A stretch of 64,000 nt of DNA from Ditibartonella choladocola (GTDB taxonomy: Bacteria; Pseudomonadota; Alphaproteobacteria; Rhizobiales; Rhizobiaceae), in assembly GCF_002007565.1 (NCBI RefSeq), contig NZ_CP015625.1, positions 992,001 through 1,056,000 of the forward strand, given 5' to 3'. A model generated the notes under the pieces. That model searched no databases and was not told the origin of the DNA. It saw only the letters and a list, made by a program, of their open reading frames with translations. A program made the position numbers and the translations under genes. Within the stretch, counting starts at the first letter, position 1, and every line of letters begins with the position of its first letter. Positions 1-8,685 of this stretch are shown one piece after another.

Positions 1-261
1 CGTCTACCGGTCTGGAACGGGAAAACAGTCGGTCAGCAATTGCGTCGCGACGTGGTCATACCCGGTATGCTGGTTGTTGTGATCTATGTCGGTTTTCTTG
101 CCACTTACACGTGGCAGGTGCTTCTTGTTACAGCAATCGGTTACATGGTGTTTTTGCCATTCAGCTTGATGGCCTATCAAAAACGTTCGGTTCGTGAAGC
201 GCAAAAAATAAAAGACGGCGTTGCAGCAGCCGATGAAAAAGAATCGGAAGACAAAGATTAA
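1..261 (+). CDS. pssA: CDP-diacylglycerol--serine O-phosphatidyltransferase, C-terminal part
   Basis: This is the last 86 codons of an inner-membrane enzyme. The reading frame is open from base 1, so the start and the CDP-alcohol catalytic motif lie outside the window. What remains has two hydrophobic helices (around PGMLVVVIYVGFLAT and WQVLLVTAIGYMVFLPF), then a basic stretch (YQKRSVREAQK) and an acidic lysine-rich tail. This pattern, including the RRD before the first helix and the LPFS after the second, matches the C-terminus of rhizobial and Brucella PssA as I remember it. The family makes phosphatidylserine, the precursor of phosphatidylethanolamine. The assignment rests on the tail alone. 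Confidence 0.72.
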   Translation, partial: RLPVWNGKTVGQQLRRDVVIPGMLVVVIYVGFLATYTWQVLLVTAIGYMVFLPFSLMAYQKRSVREAQKIKDGVAAADEKESEDKD

Positions 262-730
262 ATCTCCGATTGGAACTCCGGTCTTTGTTCGTTTTATATG
301 CTTACGACGAATTCCCGCATCTTGCTGTTCCGATTGAATTGGCGTTTCTATAGAACAGGCTGACAGAGCCGAAATCCGGAAAAACAGGCTTTCAGGCTTG
401 AAAAGCTTTATTGGCGTTTTTAGACATTTTTCGGAACTTGCGCGGAATCTTCCGGCTGTTAAAATTCATATGACCGGATTGTTAGAGGCCGGAATTTTGG
501 CGATTGTCACAAAATGTTCTGGCGATGGAGCGCGGCTTCAACTGCCGCAATTGTAAGAGTTATAAAAGGCAGGGGGTATAAAGCTACCCCCCATTTTTTC
601 GTAAGGTTATTTCTGCCGGCGAAAAATGCATTGCGTAATCTGCGCCATTCATGAACGCAGATGGAGTTTTTAGAAGATAACCATGCAGGAAAAACAGTTC
701 GGACTTTTCCTGCCGTTTATCAGGTTTTTC
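262..730. other. intergenic stretch between pssA and an SDR gene
   Basis: About 470 bases without a convincing gene. The facing genes converge here (pssA on plus, SDR on minus). The only clear element is the GC-rich hairpin with a T-run at 572-600. I found no tRNA-like cloverleaf and no ORF with a plausible start and ribosome site. Confidence 0.6.
572..600 (+). terminator. intrinsic terminator
   Basis: Perfect stem GGGGGTA/TACCCCC with a six-base loop (taaagc), followed by attttttc. It lies 310 bases after the pssA stop, which is far for a pssA terminator, so it may end a long pssA 3' UTR or a separate small transcript. Confidence 0.75.
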
Positions 731-1483
731 CTAATCAGGAACGTGATAGGTTAGAAAACGATTTTTACGGGCATCGAAAAACTGTCCCGTCTCTTCAAGA
801 TCGGGGGAAGCCAGTTGAACAATTTTGGCTGCAATTTCTTCGGCTGAAGGCAATGTGTTCGGGTCTTCGCCTGGCATAGCCTGTGCACGCATGGCCGTAC
901 GTGTGGCTCCCGGACTTGCAATATTCACCTTTACGGATGTGTTTTTCAATTCATCGGCCCAACAGCGCCCTAATACCTCGAAGGCAGCCTTGGAAGCGGC
1001 ATAAGCCCCCCAAAAAGCCCGTGGTTTATGAACGACACCGGACGAAAATAGAATTGCGCGGGCGCAATCCGACTTTCTCAACAGCGGCTCTACGGCGCGG
1101 ATCAAGCGCCATTGGCTGATAACATTGATTTCAAATACGTCTTCAAATGTTTTGGCTTCGACATGCGCAACCGGTGAAATAGATCCCAAAACACCGGCAT
1201 TGGCAACCAGCACATCAAGTTTATGCCAACGTTCGTTAATCTCGTTTCCCAACCGGTCGATCGCTGCCATATCATGAAGATCAAGAGGTACCAATGTTGC
1301 AGAAGAACCAGCCTTCCTGATTTGGTCATCAAGTTCTTCCAAGCCACCAACAGTTCGCGCAACAGCAATGATATGGGCACCGCGTTTTGCAAGTTCCAAA
1401 GCGAGATGGTAACCGATACCCCGTGAAGCACCGGTTACAAGAGCAACACGCCCCTCAAGGTCGAATGATTGATTTTTTTCCAT
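731..1483 (-). CDS. SDR-family NAD(P)-dependent oxidoreductase
   Basis: A 250-residue short-chain dehydrogenase/reductase. It shows the N-terminal nucleotide-binding motif TGASRGIG, the NAG motif (LVANAGVLG) and the catalytic YxxxK (GAYAASKAAF), so it should be an active Rossmann-fold oxidoreductase; the substrate cannot be read. An in-frame TTG lies 12 bases upstream, but ATG at 1483 is preferred because it begins two bases after the purF stop. It is the last gene of the dnaB-radA-cvpA-purF cluster, a position where rhizobia and Brucella also carry an SDR gene (recollection). The C-terminus (QFFDARKN...) is a normal SDR end. Function beyond the family is unknown. Confidence 0.9.
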   Translation of the reverse strand: MEKNQSFDLEGRVALVTGASRGIGYHLALELAKRGAHIIAVARTVGGLEELDDQIRKAGSSATLVPLDLHDMAAIDRLGNEINERWHKLDVLVANAGVLGSISPVAHVEAKTFEDVFEINVISQWRLIRAVEPLLRKSDCARAILFSSGVVHKPRAFWGAYAASKAAFEVLGRCWADELKNTSVKVNIASPGATRTAMRAQAMPGEDPNTLPSAEEIAAKIVQLASPDLEETGQFFDARKNRFLTYHVPD

Positions 1484-1485
1484 TA

Positions 1486-2982
1486 TTATCCACAATTCAA
1501 AACAGAAAGCTTATGAACATTATCGGCATTTTCCTGATCGACAAGGCGGGTCGGGTAATCGCCGGTAAAATAATGGTCGGTAAATTGCGGATCGGCATTG
1601 TTTCTGACTTCACCGCCGACCGCCATATAAAGCCCGTCAAGCGACAAAAATTGTAATGAATCGGCGCCGATAAATTCACACATGGATTTAAGATCGGGAT
1701 ATTGGTTGGCGAGGAGTTTTGCAGCTTCCGGCGTATCAATACCGTAAAAATCAGGATAAAAGATCATCGGGCTTGCGACGCGTATGTGCACTTCTTTAGC
1801 TCCCGCCTCGCGCAGCATTTGCACAATTTTAATGGATGTCGTGCCGCGTACGATTGAATCATCAATCAGCACAACGCGTTTTCCTTCAATAACAGGGCGG
1901 TTGGCCGAGTGTTTGAGTTTGACACCGAAAGCGCGGATTTGTTGTGTGGGTTCAATAAAAGTCCGGCCGACATAGTGGTTACGAATAATACCAAGCTCGA
2001 AAGGAATGCCGCTTTGTTGCGCATAACCGATTGCAGCCGGTGTGCCGCCATCGGGAACCGGAACAACCACATCACCCTCACACGGGGCTTCTTTTGCAAG
2101 ATAAATGCCCATATTCTTGCGGGCATTATAAACGCTGCGTCCACCAATAATTGAATCCGGACGGGCAAAATAGACATATTCAAACAGGCAAAGTTTTTCC
2201 GGTTTACGATCTTTCGGTTTGATTGTGTTAATTGTGATTTCGCCATTTTTTTGCAACTGGCAAATAATCACTTCGCCATTCTCGACATCACGAATATATT
2301 TTGCCCCGATAATATCGAGAGCACAGGTTTCCGAACAGAAAATCGGCTTGCCATCGAGTTCACCCATAACAAGCGGTCGAATGCCAACGGGATCACGGGC
2401 GGCAATGAGCTTCGAGCGGGTCAAGGCGATCATGGCAAAACCACCCTCGATCTGGCGTATAGCGTCGACGAAACGTTCGGATGATTTTGCGTGACGCGAG
2501 CGGGCGATGAGGTGAAGGACTACTTCCGAATCGGATGTCGACTGGCAGATAGCTCCCGATGCAATGAGTTGACGGCGGATTGTGAGCCCATTGGTAAGGT
2601 TGCCATTATGGGCAATGGCAATGCCGCCCACCTCAAGTTCGGCAAAGAGCGGCTGGACGTTGCGCAATGCTGTTTCACCTGTCGTTGAATAGCGTGTATG
2701 GCCGATTGCGCGGTCTCCGGGAAGGTTCGCCAATGTTTTCGGGTTGGTGTAATGGTCCCCGACAAGTCCCATATGTTTTTCCTGATGAAATACGGTTCCA
2801 TCATAAGAAACGATACCCGCAGCTTCCTGACCACGATGTTGCAAGGCGTGGAGGCCCAGAGCTGTTAATGTCGCCGCATCATTATGTCCGAGAATTCCGA
2901 AAACGCCGCATTCTTCATGCAAACTATCGTCATCGAAAGAAAAATCGGGTTCACAAAAGACCTCTTTTGCCATTTTCACCAT
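1486..2982 (-). CDS. purF: amidophosphoribosyltransferase
   Basis: First committed step of purine synthesis: PRPP plus glutamine gives phosphoribosylamine. The 498-residue protein has the class II glutamine amidotransferase (Ntn) domain with the nucleophile Cys25 in EECGVFGI, so the first 24 residues are a propeptide expected to be cleaved. The QHRGQEAAG and GHTRYSTTG motifs follow. The C-terminal phosphoribosyltransferase domain carries the PRPP loop VVLIDDSIVRGTTS at about 370-383. The start may instead be the ATG at 2973 (MAKEVF); neither has a strong ribosome site. A strong terminator between cvpA and purF (3032-3061) suggests purF has its own promoter in the gap 2983-3031. Confidence 0.97.
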   Translation of the reverse strand: MVKMAKEVFCEPDFSFDDDSLHEECGVFGILGHNDAATLTALGLHALQHRGQEAAGIVSYDGTVFHQEKHMGLVGDHYTNPKTLANLPGDRAIGHTRYSTTGETALRNVQPLFAELEVGGIAIAHNGNLTNGLTIRRQLIASGAICQSTSDSEVVLHLIARSRHAKSSERFVDAIRQIEGGFAMIALTRSKLIAARDPVGIRPLVMGELDGKPIFCSETCALDIIGAKYIRDVENGEVIICQLQKNGEITINTIKPKDRKPEKLCLFEYVYFARPDSIIGGRSVYNARKNMGIYLAKEAPCEGDVVVPVPDGGTPAAIGYAQQSGIPFELGIIRNHYVGRTFIEPTQQIRAFGVKLKHSANRPVIEGKRVVLIDDSIVRGTTSIKIVQMLREAGAKEVHIRVASPMIFYPDFYGIDTPEAAKLLANQYPDLKSMCEFIGADSLQFLSLDGLYMAVGGEVRNNADPQFTDHYFTGDYPTRLVDQENADNVHKLSVLNCG

Positions 2983-3031
2983 CCCGTAGAGAATTAAATA
3001 ATATTAGCTATTAAAACATGTAATATAGGCA

Positions 3032-3061
3032 AAAATGGGTGGCATATATGCCACCCATTTT
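3032..3061 (-). terminator. intrinsic terminator after cvpA
   Basis: A perfect 30-base inverted repeat (aaaatgggtggca / tgccacccatttt around tata). Read on the minus strand it follows the cvpA stop by three bases and ends in a U-run; its A/T flanks make it potentially bidirectional. It separates cvpA from purF. Confidence 0.82.
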
Positions 3062-3064
3062 AAT

Positions 3065-3643
3065 TCAATCACCCGGTTGTGCCGGATTTTCTCCGACGCT
3101 ATTGTCGGTATTTGACGGTTCATCTTTTTTCAACACAGTCGAAGCCTTGTCGAAAATCCAGTCCGGATCCTTCGGTAATAAATCCCAAATCTGGTTACTC
3201 AAAGAATCAAGCATGGGCTTGGTTTTAGCATCTTTCAGCCAAGGTGCCTGATCTTCCGGTTTGATAAGCTGATTGATGAGCAACATGGCGATGACCATAA
3301 TGAAAAGCCCGCGAACAACGCCGAAAATAAATCCTACGGTGCGATCCAGTGCACCGATTCGGCTATCTATAATAATATCCGCAATTTTCATTGTAATGAT
3401 GGAAACAATGAGAAAAACAACGACAAAAATGATTGCCAGACTCGCAATAAGCGCGATTGTTTTGTTGGAAAGGTAAGATTCCACAAAGGGCAGGAGGTTT
3501 TTATAAAGAAGCACCGCCGCAACGGCAGCAATGACCCATGATGCCAAAGATAAAACTTCACGCGAAAAGCCGCGTACCATGGCCAGAAAGGCTGAAAACA
3601 GGATTACTGCAATAACCAGGCCATCAAGGGCTGTCATGAACAT
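3065..3643 (-). CDS. cvpA: CvpA family inner-membrane protein
   Basis: A 192-residue membrane protein with four predicted helices in the first about 120 residues (from ALDGLVIAVILFSAFLAM to VRGLFIMVIAMLLINQL) and the CvpA signature region MVRGFSREVLSLASW. The C-terminal 70 residues are soluble and Pro/Asp/Asn-rich. ATG 3643 is chosen because aagga lies eight bases upstream; ATG 3637 is an alternative and a longer form from 3676 lacks a ribosome site. CvpA was first linked to colicin V production; its position beside purF is shared with many proteobacteria. The molecular role is not established. Confidence 0.88.
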   Translation of the reverse strand: MFMTALDGLVIAVILFSAFLAMVRGFSREVLSLASWVIAAVAAVLLYKNLLPFVESYLSNKTIALIASLAIIFVVVFLIVSIITMKIADIIIDSRIGALDRTVGFIFGVVRGLFIMVIAMLLINQLIKPEDQAPWLKDAKTKPMLDSLSNQIWDLLPKDPDWIFDKASTVLKKDEPSNTDNSVGENPAQPGD

Positions 3644-3782
3644 CAGGCTTGTCCTTAAGTTCGCATCGATTGGCAAAATATAATGACAGTGTCGTCAATT
3701 ACGTCTTCAATGCCAGTTTGGAGAACCAATATCAATATTTCCCTTTATTTAAAAGTGGTAAGCCCGCTTTTTGTCCACAAAG

Positions 3783-5183
3783 TCAATTCTGTGTCGGGGG
3801 CGAGGCACGCCTTTTTCCGGAAGCAATTGCTGCAACAAGTTCGGGCAAGTCGCCAAAGCTTCTCTGCCTGAAAGAGGGCGATTTGATGGTCTCGCTCGTA
3901 CCCGATGGCAAAATTGCGCCTTTAAATCCGAGTTTTTCAGCTTCCTTCAATCTTTGTCCGGAATGGGAAACGGCACGCACCGCTCCCGACAAACTGACTT
4001 CGCCAAAAAAGACATAGTTTTGAGGCAGCGTTATTCCGGCAAGAGAAGAAACAAGAGCTGCCGCAACTGCAAGATCGGCGGCGGGTTCGGAAATGCGGTA
4101 TCCGCCAGCAACATTGAGATAAACATCATGTTGCCCGAAACGGACACCGCAATGGGCTTCAAGAACCGCAAGAATCATGGAAAGCCGGTTGCTGTCCCAT
4201 CCAACAACTGCGCGTCTTGGCGTACCAAGGGAAGTTGGCGCAACCAAAGCCTGTATTTCGACAAGGATCGGCCTTGTCCCCTCCATGCCCGCAAAAACCG
4301 CCGCACCGGGCGCATTGCTGTTGCGTTCTCCAAGAAATAGTTCGGATGGATTATTGACTTCCCGCAAGCCATGATCCGACATTTCAAAAACACCGATTTC
4401 ATCAGTCGGGCCAAAGCGGTTTTTCACGGTTCTTAAAATTCTGTACTGGTGTCCGCCTTCACCCTCGAAATAAAGCACCGCGTCAACCATATGTTCGACA
4501 ACGCGAGGGCCCGCAATTTGCCCGTCTTTTGTGACATGACCAACAAGGACAACTGCTGCCCCCGTTTTTTTGGCAAAGCGTATCATCGCCTGCGCACCGG
4601 TTCTCACCTGCGTTACTGTTCCCGGAGAAGAATCGACCGCCTCGGACCAAAGCGTCTGTATAGAATCGATGATGACGAGATCAGGCTTTTTGGCATTTGT
4701 GAGCGTTGCAAGAATATCTTCGACATTGGTTTCGGCAGCAAGCTCCACAGTTGTGTTGGCAGCACCCAAACGTTGTGCACGCAAGCGGATCTGCGCCACC
4801 GCTTCTTCACCGGAAACATAGATAACATGACAGCCTTGACGGGCAAGCGCTGCTGCGGCTTGCGTTAGAAGTGTCGATTTTCCAATTCCCGGATCACCGC
4901 CTACAAGAAGTGCCGAGCCTCTCACAAAACCGCCACCTGTCACACGATCAAGTTCGGCGATTCCCGATTTTATCCGCGGTGCGTCTTCAATAGAGCCGGA
5001 AAGCGAAGTGAGGGCAACGACGCGCCCTTTACGGCTGCTTTTGGCAGGCCCGCCGCCAATACCGCCGCTCGTTCCTTCTTCGACAATGGTGTTCCATTCG
5101 CCACATGCATCGCATTTTCCCGCCCACCGGGAATAGACCGTGCCGCAATTTTGACAGACAAACTGGGTGCGTGTTTTTGCCAT
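3783..5183 (-). CDS. radA: DNA repair protein RadA
   Basis: A RecA-like ATPase that promotes branch migration in recombinational repair. The 466-residue protein has a four-Cys zinc finger (C10, C13, C24, C27), Walker A GGDPGIGKST at 95-104, Walker B PDLVIIDSIQT near 167-177, the RadA-specific KNRFG at 254-258, and a C-terminal Lon-protease-like domain (AGGYRISEPAADLAVA). It starts five bases after the dnaB stop, so the two are almost certainly co-transcribed. From memory, rhizobial relatives often carry alr (alanine racemase) between dnaB and radA; it is absent here. Confidence 0.97.
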   Translation of the reverse strand: MAKTRTQFVCQNCGTVYSRWAGKCDACGEWNTIVEEGTSGGIGGGPAKSSRKGRVVALTSLSGSIEDAPRIKSGIAELDRVTGGGFVRGSALLVGGDPGIGKSTLLTQAAAALARQGCHVIYVSGEEAVAQIRLRAQRLGAANTTVELAAETNVEDILATLTNAKKPDLVIIDSIQTLWSEAVDSSPGTVTQVRTGAQAMIRFAKKTGAAVVLVGHVTKDGQIAGPRVVEHMVDAVLYFEGEGGHQYRILRTVKNRFGPTDEIGVFEMSDHGLREVNNPSELFLGERNSNAPGAAVFAGMEGTRPILVEIQALVAPTSLGTPRRAVVGWDSNRLSMILAVLEAHCGVRFGQHDVYLNVAGGYRISEPAADLAVAAALVSSLAGITLPQNYVFFGEVSLSGAVRAVSHSGQRLKEAEKLGFKGAILPSGTSETIKSPSFRQRSFGDLPELVAAIASGKRRASPPTQN

Positions 5184-5188
5184 AGAGA

Positions 5189-6691
5189 TCAGCCGAATTG
5201 CTCTGGTAGCTTGTCACTTTCAGCAAGATCGGAAAAGCGCGTATATTCGGACTGAAATGCCAATCTTACAGTTCCTGTCGGACCATGACGCTGTTTCGCC
5301 ACAATCACTTCGGCCTTGCCAAAGACTTCATCCATCTCGGCTTGCCATTTCAAATGTTCTTCACTGCCAAGCTTCGGCTCTTTGTTTCTGATATAATATT
5401 CGTCACGATAAACAAACAGCACGACATCGGCATCCTGTTCGATAGATCCCGATTCACGAAGATCGGAAAGTTGCGGGTGTTTGTCATCACGCGCTTCAAC
5501 CTGACGGGAAAGCTGCGACAATGCAATGATCGGGATATTGAGTTCTTTGGCAAGAGCCTTCAAACCGGTCGTGATTTCGGTAATTTCCTGCACGCGGTTT
5601 TCCGACGCGCGTTTCGAGACGCCGGTCATCAATTGCACATAGTCAATGACCAGAACATCAAGCCCATGCTGGCGTTTAAGCCGCCGCGCGCGGGCTGAAA
5701 GTTGTGCAATGGAAATGCCACCTGTCTGGTCGATATAAAGTGGCGCTTTCTGCAATCTTGTCATCGAATGAAGCAGTTTTGCGAATTGATCTTCGGTAAT
5801 ATCGCCACGGCGGATTTTGGAAGAAGAGACTTCCGCCTGTTCGGAAATAATACGCGTTGCCAATTGTTCCGATGACATTTCGAGCGAGAAAAAACCGACG
5901 ATTCCGCCTTCATTTTCTTCTTCCGGAAGTTTGTTTTCTTTCGCTTTGATAAAGGCATTGGCAATGTTGAAGGCGATATTGGTGGCAAGTGACGTTTTAC
6001 CCATGCCCGGACGACCGGCAAGGATGATAAGGTCGGAACGTTGCAAACCACCCATTTGCTCGTCGAGCTTTTTGAGCTGTGTGGGAATACCAGACAGTCG
6101 GGAAGTGCGCTTTTTTGCAGCTCCCGCCATATCGATCGCTTTTTTTACAGCATCATCGAAACTTTCAAAGCCGCCGCCATATTTACCGGTTTCGGCCAGT
6201 GTGAACAGTTTTTGCTCGACATTTTCGATTTGTTTTGAAGGAGTAAGGTCAATCGGCGCATCATATGCGGTATTGACGATCTCATTTCCCAGATCAATCA
6301 AAGAGCGACGTGTATAAAGGTCATAAATGGCGCGGCCATAATCTTCTGCATTGATGATGGTGACGGCTTCTGTTGCCATGCGGACAACGTAACTAAAGAC
6401 CGTCATGTCGCCGATTTTTTCATTAGCCGGAATAAACGGTTTGATTGTAACGGGATCGGCATGCTTGCCGTTTTTAATAAATTCGCTCAAAACGGCAAAA
6501 ATCGTTTGATGTAATGGCTCGAAAAAATGTTCAGGCTTTAAAAAATCGGACACACGGTCAAGTGCATCATTATTGATGAGAATTGCCCCAAGAAGAGCCT
6601 GTTCAGCTTCGATATTATGCGGAATCTGCCTGAACGGGAGTGTCTCATCACCATTGGTTTGCCCGATATTGAGAACTTTTGCTTCTGACAT
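5189..6691 (-). CDS. dnaB: replicative DNA helicase DnaB
   Basis: The hexameric helicase that unwinds DNA at the replication fork. From ATG 6691 the protein is 500 residues: an N-terminal primase-interaction domain (PHNIEAEQALLGAILI onward), a linker, then the RecA-like domain with Walker A GRPGMGKTS at about 226-234 and Walker B LDVLVIDYVQL at about 344-354. The frame stays open upstream to 6790, but those 33 residues look noncoding and known DnaB proteins begin close to the EAEQ motif, so the shorter form is used. First gene of the dnaB-radA group; its upstream region holds a 20-base tandem repeat (6869-6908). Confidence 0.97.
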   Translation of the reverse strand: MSEAKVLNIGQTNGDETLPFRQIPHNIEAEQALLGAILINNDALDRVSDFLKPEHFFEPLHQTIFAVLSEFIKNGKHADPVTIKPFIPANEKIGDMTVFSYVVRMATEAVTIINAEDYGRAIYDLYTRRSLIDLGNEIVNTAYDAPIDLTPSKQIENVEQKLFTLAETGKYGGGFESFDDAVKKAIDMAGAAKKRTSRLSGIPTQLKKLDEQMGGLQRSDLIILAGRPGMGKTSLATNIAFNIANAFIKAKENKLPEEENEGGIVGFFSLEMSSEQLATRIISEQAEVSSSKIRRGDITEDQFAKLLHSMTRLQKAPLYIDQTGGISIAQLSARARRLKRQHGLDVLVIDYVQLMTGVSKRASENRVQEITEITTGLKALAKELNIPIIALSQLSRQVEARDDKHPQLSDLRESGSIEQDADVVLFVYRDEYYIRNKEPKLGSEEHLKWQAEMDEVFGKAEVIVAKQRHGPTGTVRLAFQSEYTRFSDLAESDKLPEQFG

Positions 6692-6868
6692 GAGTCTATT
6701 GCTGCTCGCCTGAATTTTGTTTAATTGGAAACCCCTGTTACTGTACACCATTGTGGGTAGGGACTGCCACTTTTTTTTCTCCATTAACAAGGTTTTACCC
6801 GATTGCCAGATTTTTCAATCTATTACCAGCCGGAAAAAGAAATGGCAAATGAACCGGATTTCCGTGCG

Positions 6869-6908
6869 TTTTAAATATTAAAATCCCGTTTTAAATATTA
6901 AAATCCCG
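6869..6908. repeat. two-copy 20-base tandem repeat, internally palindromic
   Basis: The unit ttttaaatattaaaatcccg occurs twice head-to-tail, at 6869-6888 and 6889-6908, without mismatch. Each unit contains the palindrome ttttaaatattaaaa. It sits about 180-220 bases upstream of the dnaB start. The exact duplication is seen directly; an operator role is only a possibility. Confidence 0.95.
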
Positions 6909-6963
6909 TCTGCCGGAAATGGATTCACATTCCGGAAGAGAAAATACAAATTTTGTATTTTTT

Positions 6964-6999
6964 AAAAATGCCACACATCCGGCCATATATGGCATTTTT
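6964..6999 (-). terminator. possible terminator after cfa
   Basis: Ten-base stem aaaaatgcca/tggcattttt with a 16-base loop; on the minus strand it is followed by more T/A. It lies about 180 bases beyond the cfa stop, so assignment to cfa is tentative. Confidence 0.4.
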
Positions 7000-7177
7000 C
7001 TTCAAAAAGAAATTGTTTCGGCAACCGGAATGACAATTACTTTGAATGTTGAAATATCCGCATTTCCACGAACTTGTCGTTTTAGTGATTCACGGAATTT
7101 CATTTCAAGAGACCGGATTTTTACAGGGCATTTTCAGCGAAACCGGCGCTTTAATATTGTCCTGTTTTTCTATTGCC

Positions 7178-8443
7178 TCAGTTGCTTTTTTTGTTTTTTG
7201 CCACTTTCAAATTCGGATCGGCGTCAATTTTTTCAAGACGCGCTTCTTCCTCGGTAATATAATCGCGCGTTAAAGGAACTGCATCCTGCTTGTGGGCTAG
7301 CTGGATCTGGAAAACCATCATACCTTGCCAGCGGAAAGCACTTTCCGATGCTGCAAGATAGAATTCCCACATGCGACAGAAACGTTCGTCGTATAATGCT
7401 TTGGCTTCATCCCAATGAGCAAGGAAAGCTTCCCTCCAAGCTTTCAATGTTTCGGCATAATGCAGACGCAATATTTCTATGTCGGTAATGATAAGTCCGC
7501 TTTTTTCAATAACCGGAATGACTTCCGACAATGAGGGAATATAACCACCGGGGAAAATATATTTGGCAATCCATGGATTGGTAGCACCCGGTTCGCCTGA
7601 ACGGCCGATTGAATGGAGAACAAAGCGCCCGTCGGGTTTCATCAATCTTTTGACATGGTCGAAATATTCTTTGTAATGGCCGATGCCGACATGCTCGAAC
7701 ATTCCCACTGAAACAATTTTGTCAAAGCTGTCATCAAGCTTGCGATAGTCAAGAAGCAAAAATTTGGCTTTATCCGAAAGTCCCATATCTTTGGCACGCT
7801 GGTTGGCAATGCCATGCTGTTCATGAGAAAGCGTAACACCTGTAACATTTGCACCGAGAACACGTGCAAAATAGAGACCAAGTCCACCCCATCCGCAGCC
7901 TATATCAAGAAGTTTTTCATCCTGTTTGACTTGCAACTTGGCTGCCAGATGGCGCTTCTTGGCTAATTGCGCCTCGGCAAGGCTGACATGCGGATTTTCA
8001 AAATAACCACATGAATACTGGCGATCGGGATCAAGAAACAATTCATAGAGTTTGCCTGATAAATCGTAATGATGCTCAACGTTTTTTGCCGAGCGGCGCA
8101 ATGTGTTCATCTGCGCGAATCGTTTTGTAGCAGTGCGAATGAACGAAAATGCTTTCATCCATAGTTGATTTTCAGCAATTGGGCCTGTGCTTTCAAAAAT
8201 TGTTTCGAGCAGCGTGTAAATATCGCCTTTAACAAATATAAACCCGCCTTCCATATAGGCTTCGCCCAGTTTCAAAGCAGGGTCGAGGGCAACTTCACGT
8301 TCCCATTTTGCCGATGTAAAGCGTATTTGAATTGGCTTGCCCGTCTGGTCGCCGAACTGGTGTGTGACCCCACGTGAATCGGTAATTGTCAAATTACCTT
8401 TAGTAATAATGTGGCTGGCAGCCGTCTTCAATAAAGCAAACAT
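7178..8443 (-). CDS. cfa: cyclopropane-fatty-acyl-phospholipid synthase
   Basis: Transfers a methylene group from S-adenosylmethionine to double bonds of membrane phospholipid acyl chains, a late-growth and acid-stress modification. The 421-residue protein has the N-terminal lipid-binding domain and the C-terminal methyltransferase domain: SAM motif LLDIGCGWGG at 178-187, the YSCGYF segment at 143-148, and the C-terminal region typical of CFA synthases (RMWEFYLAASESAFRWQGMMVFQIQ). Length fits the family. It is placed between rplI and dnaB, separated from each by a terminator-like hairpin, so it is probably its own transcription unit. I do not recall this placement as general in the order. Confidence 0.94.
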   Translation of the reverse strand: MFALLKTAASHIITKGNLTITDSRGVTHQFGDQTGKPIQIRFTSAKWEREVALDPALKLGEAYMEGGFIFVKGDIYTLLETIFESTGPIAENQLWMKAFSFIRTATKRFAQMNTLRRSAKNVEHHYDLSGKLYELFLDPDRQYSCGYFENPHVSLAEAQLAKKRHLAAKLQVKQDEKLLDIGCGWGGLGLYFARVLGANVTGVTLSHEQHGIANQRAKDMGLSDKAKFLLLDYRKLDDSFDKIVSVGMFEHVGIGHYKEYFDHVKRLMKPDGRFVLHSIGRSGEPGATNPWIAKYIFPGGYIPSLSEVIPVIEKSGLIITDIEILRLHYAETLKAWREAFLAHWDEAKALYDERFCRMWEFYLAASESAFRWQGMMVFQIQLAHKQDAVPLTRDYITEEEARLEKIDADPNLKVAKNKKSN

Positions 8444-8563
8444 CTATCGAGTCCCATCTTCCATTTAATAAATTGGCCGCTTTTATGCATAAACAAGCGT
8501 TTAAATTGCTATTAAAAATCTATTTCAAGCGATGCGCTGTTTATAATGCTGATTTTAAAAAAA

Positions 8564-8587
8564 ACACCCGACCATCGGGTCGGGTGT
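8564..8587 (-). terminator. strong bidirectional terminator after rplI
   Basis: Ten-base stem acacccgacc / ggtcgggtgt with loop atcg. On minus it is followed by a run of T (plus-strand A tract 8556-8564), and on plus by T8 at 8593-8600. It ends the rpsF-rplI transcript before cfa. Confidence 0.9.
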
Positions 8588-8685
8588 GTTCATTTTTTTT
8601 TGACATGTCAAGAAACAACTGTACCAAAACACTAGGACGGTGTGTCGCACTCAAGACAATGTTATCGTAAATGGCAACTCAAAGC

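Larger units (their letters stand above)
6692..7177. other. intergenic region between cfa and dnaB
   Basis: About 490 bases, both flanking genes on minus. It contains two recognisable structures: a 20-base direct repeat at 6869-6908 and an AT-rich hairpin at 6964-6999. The short ORFs here show no family resemblance and no ribosome site. The dnaB promoter should lie here. Confidence 0.6.
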
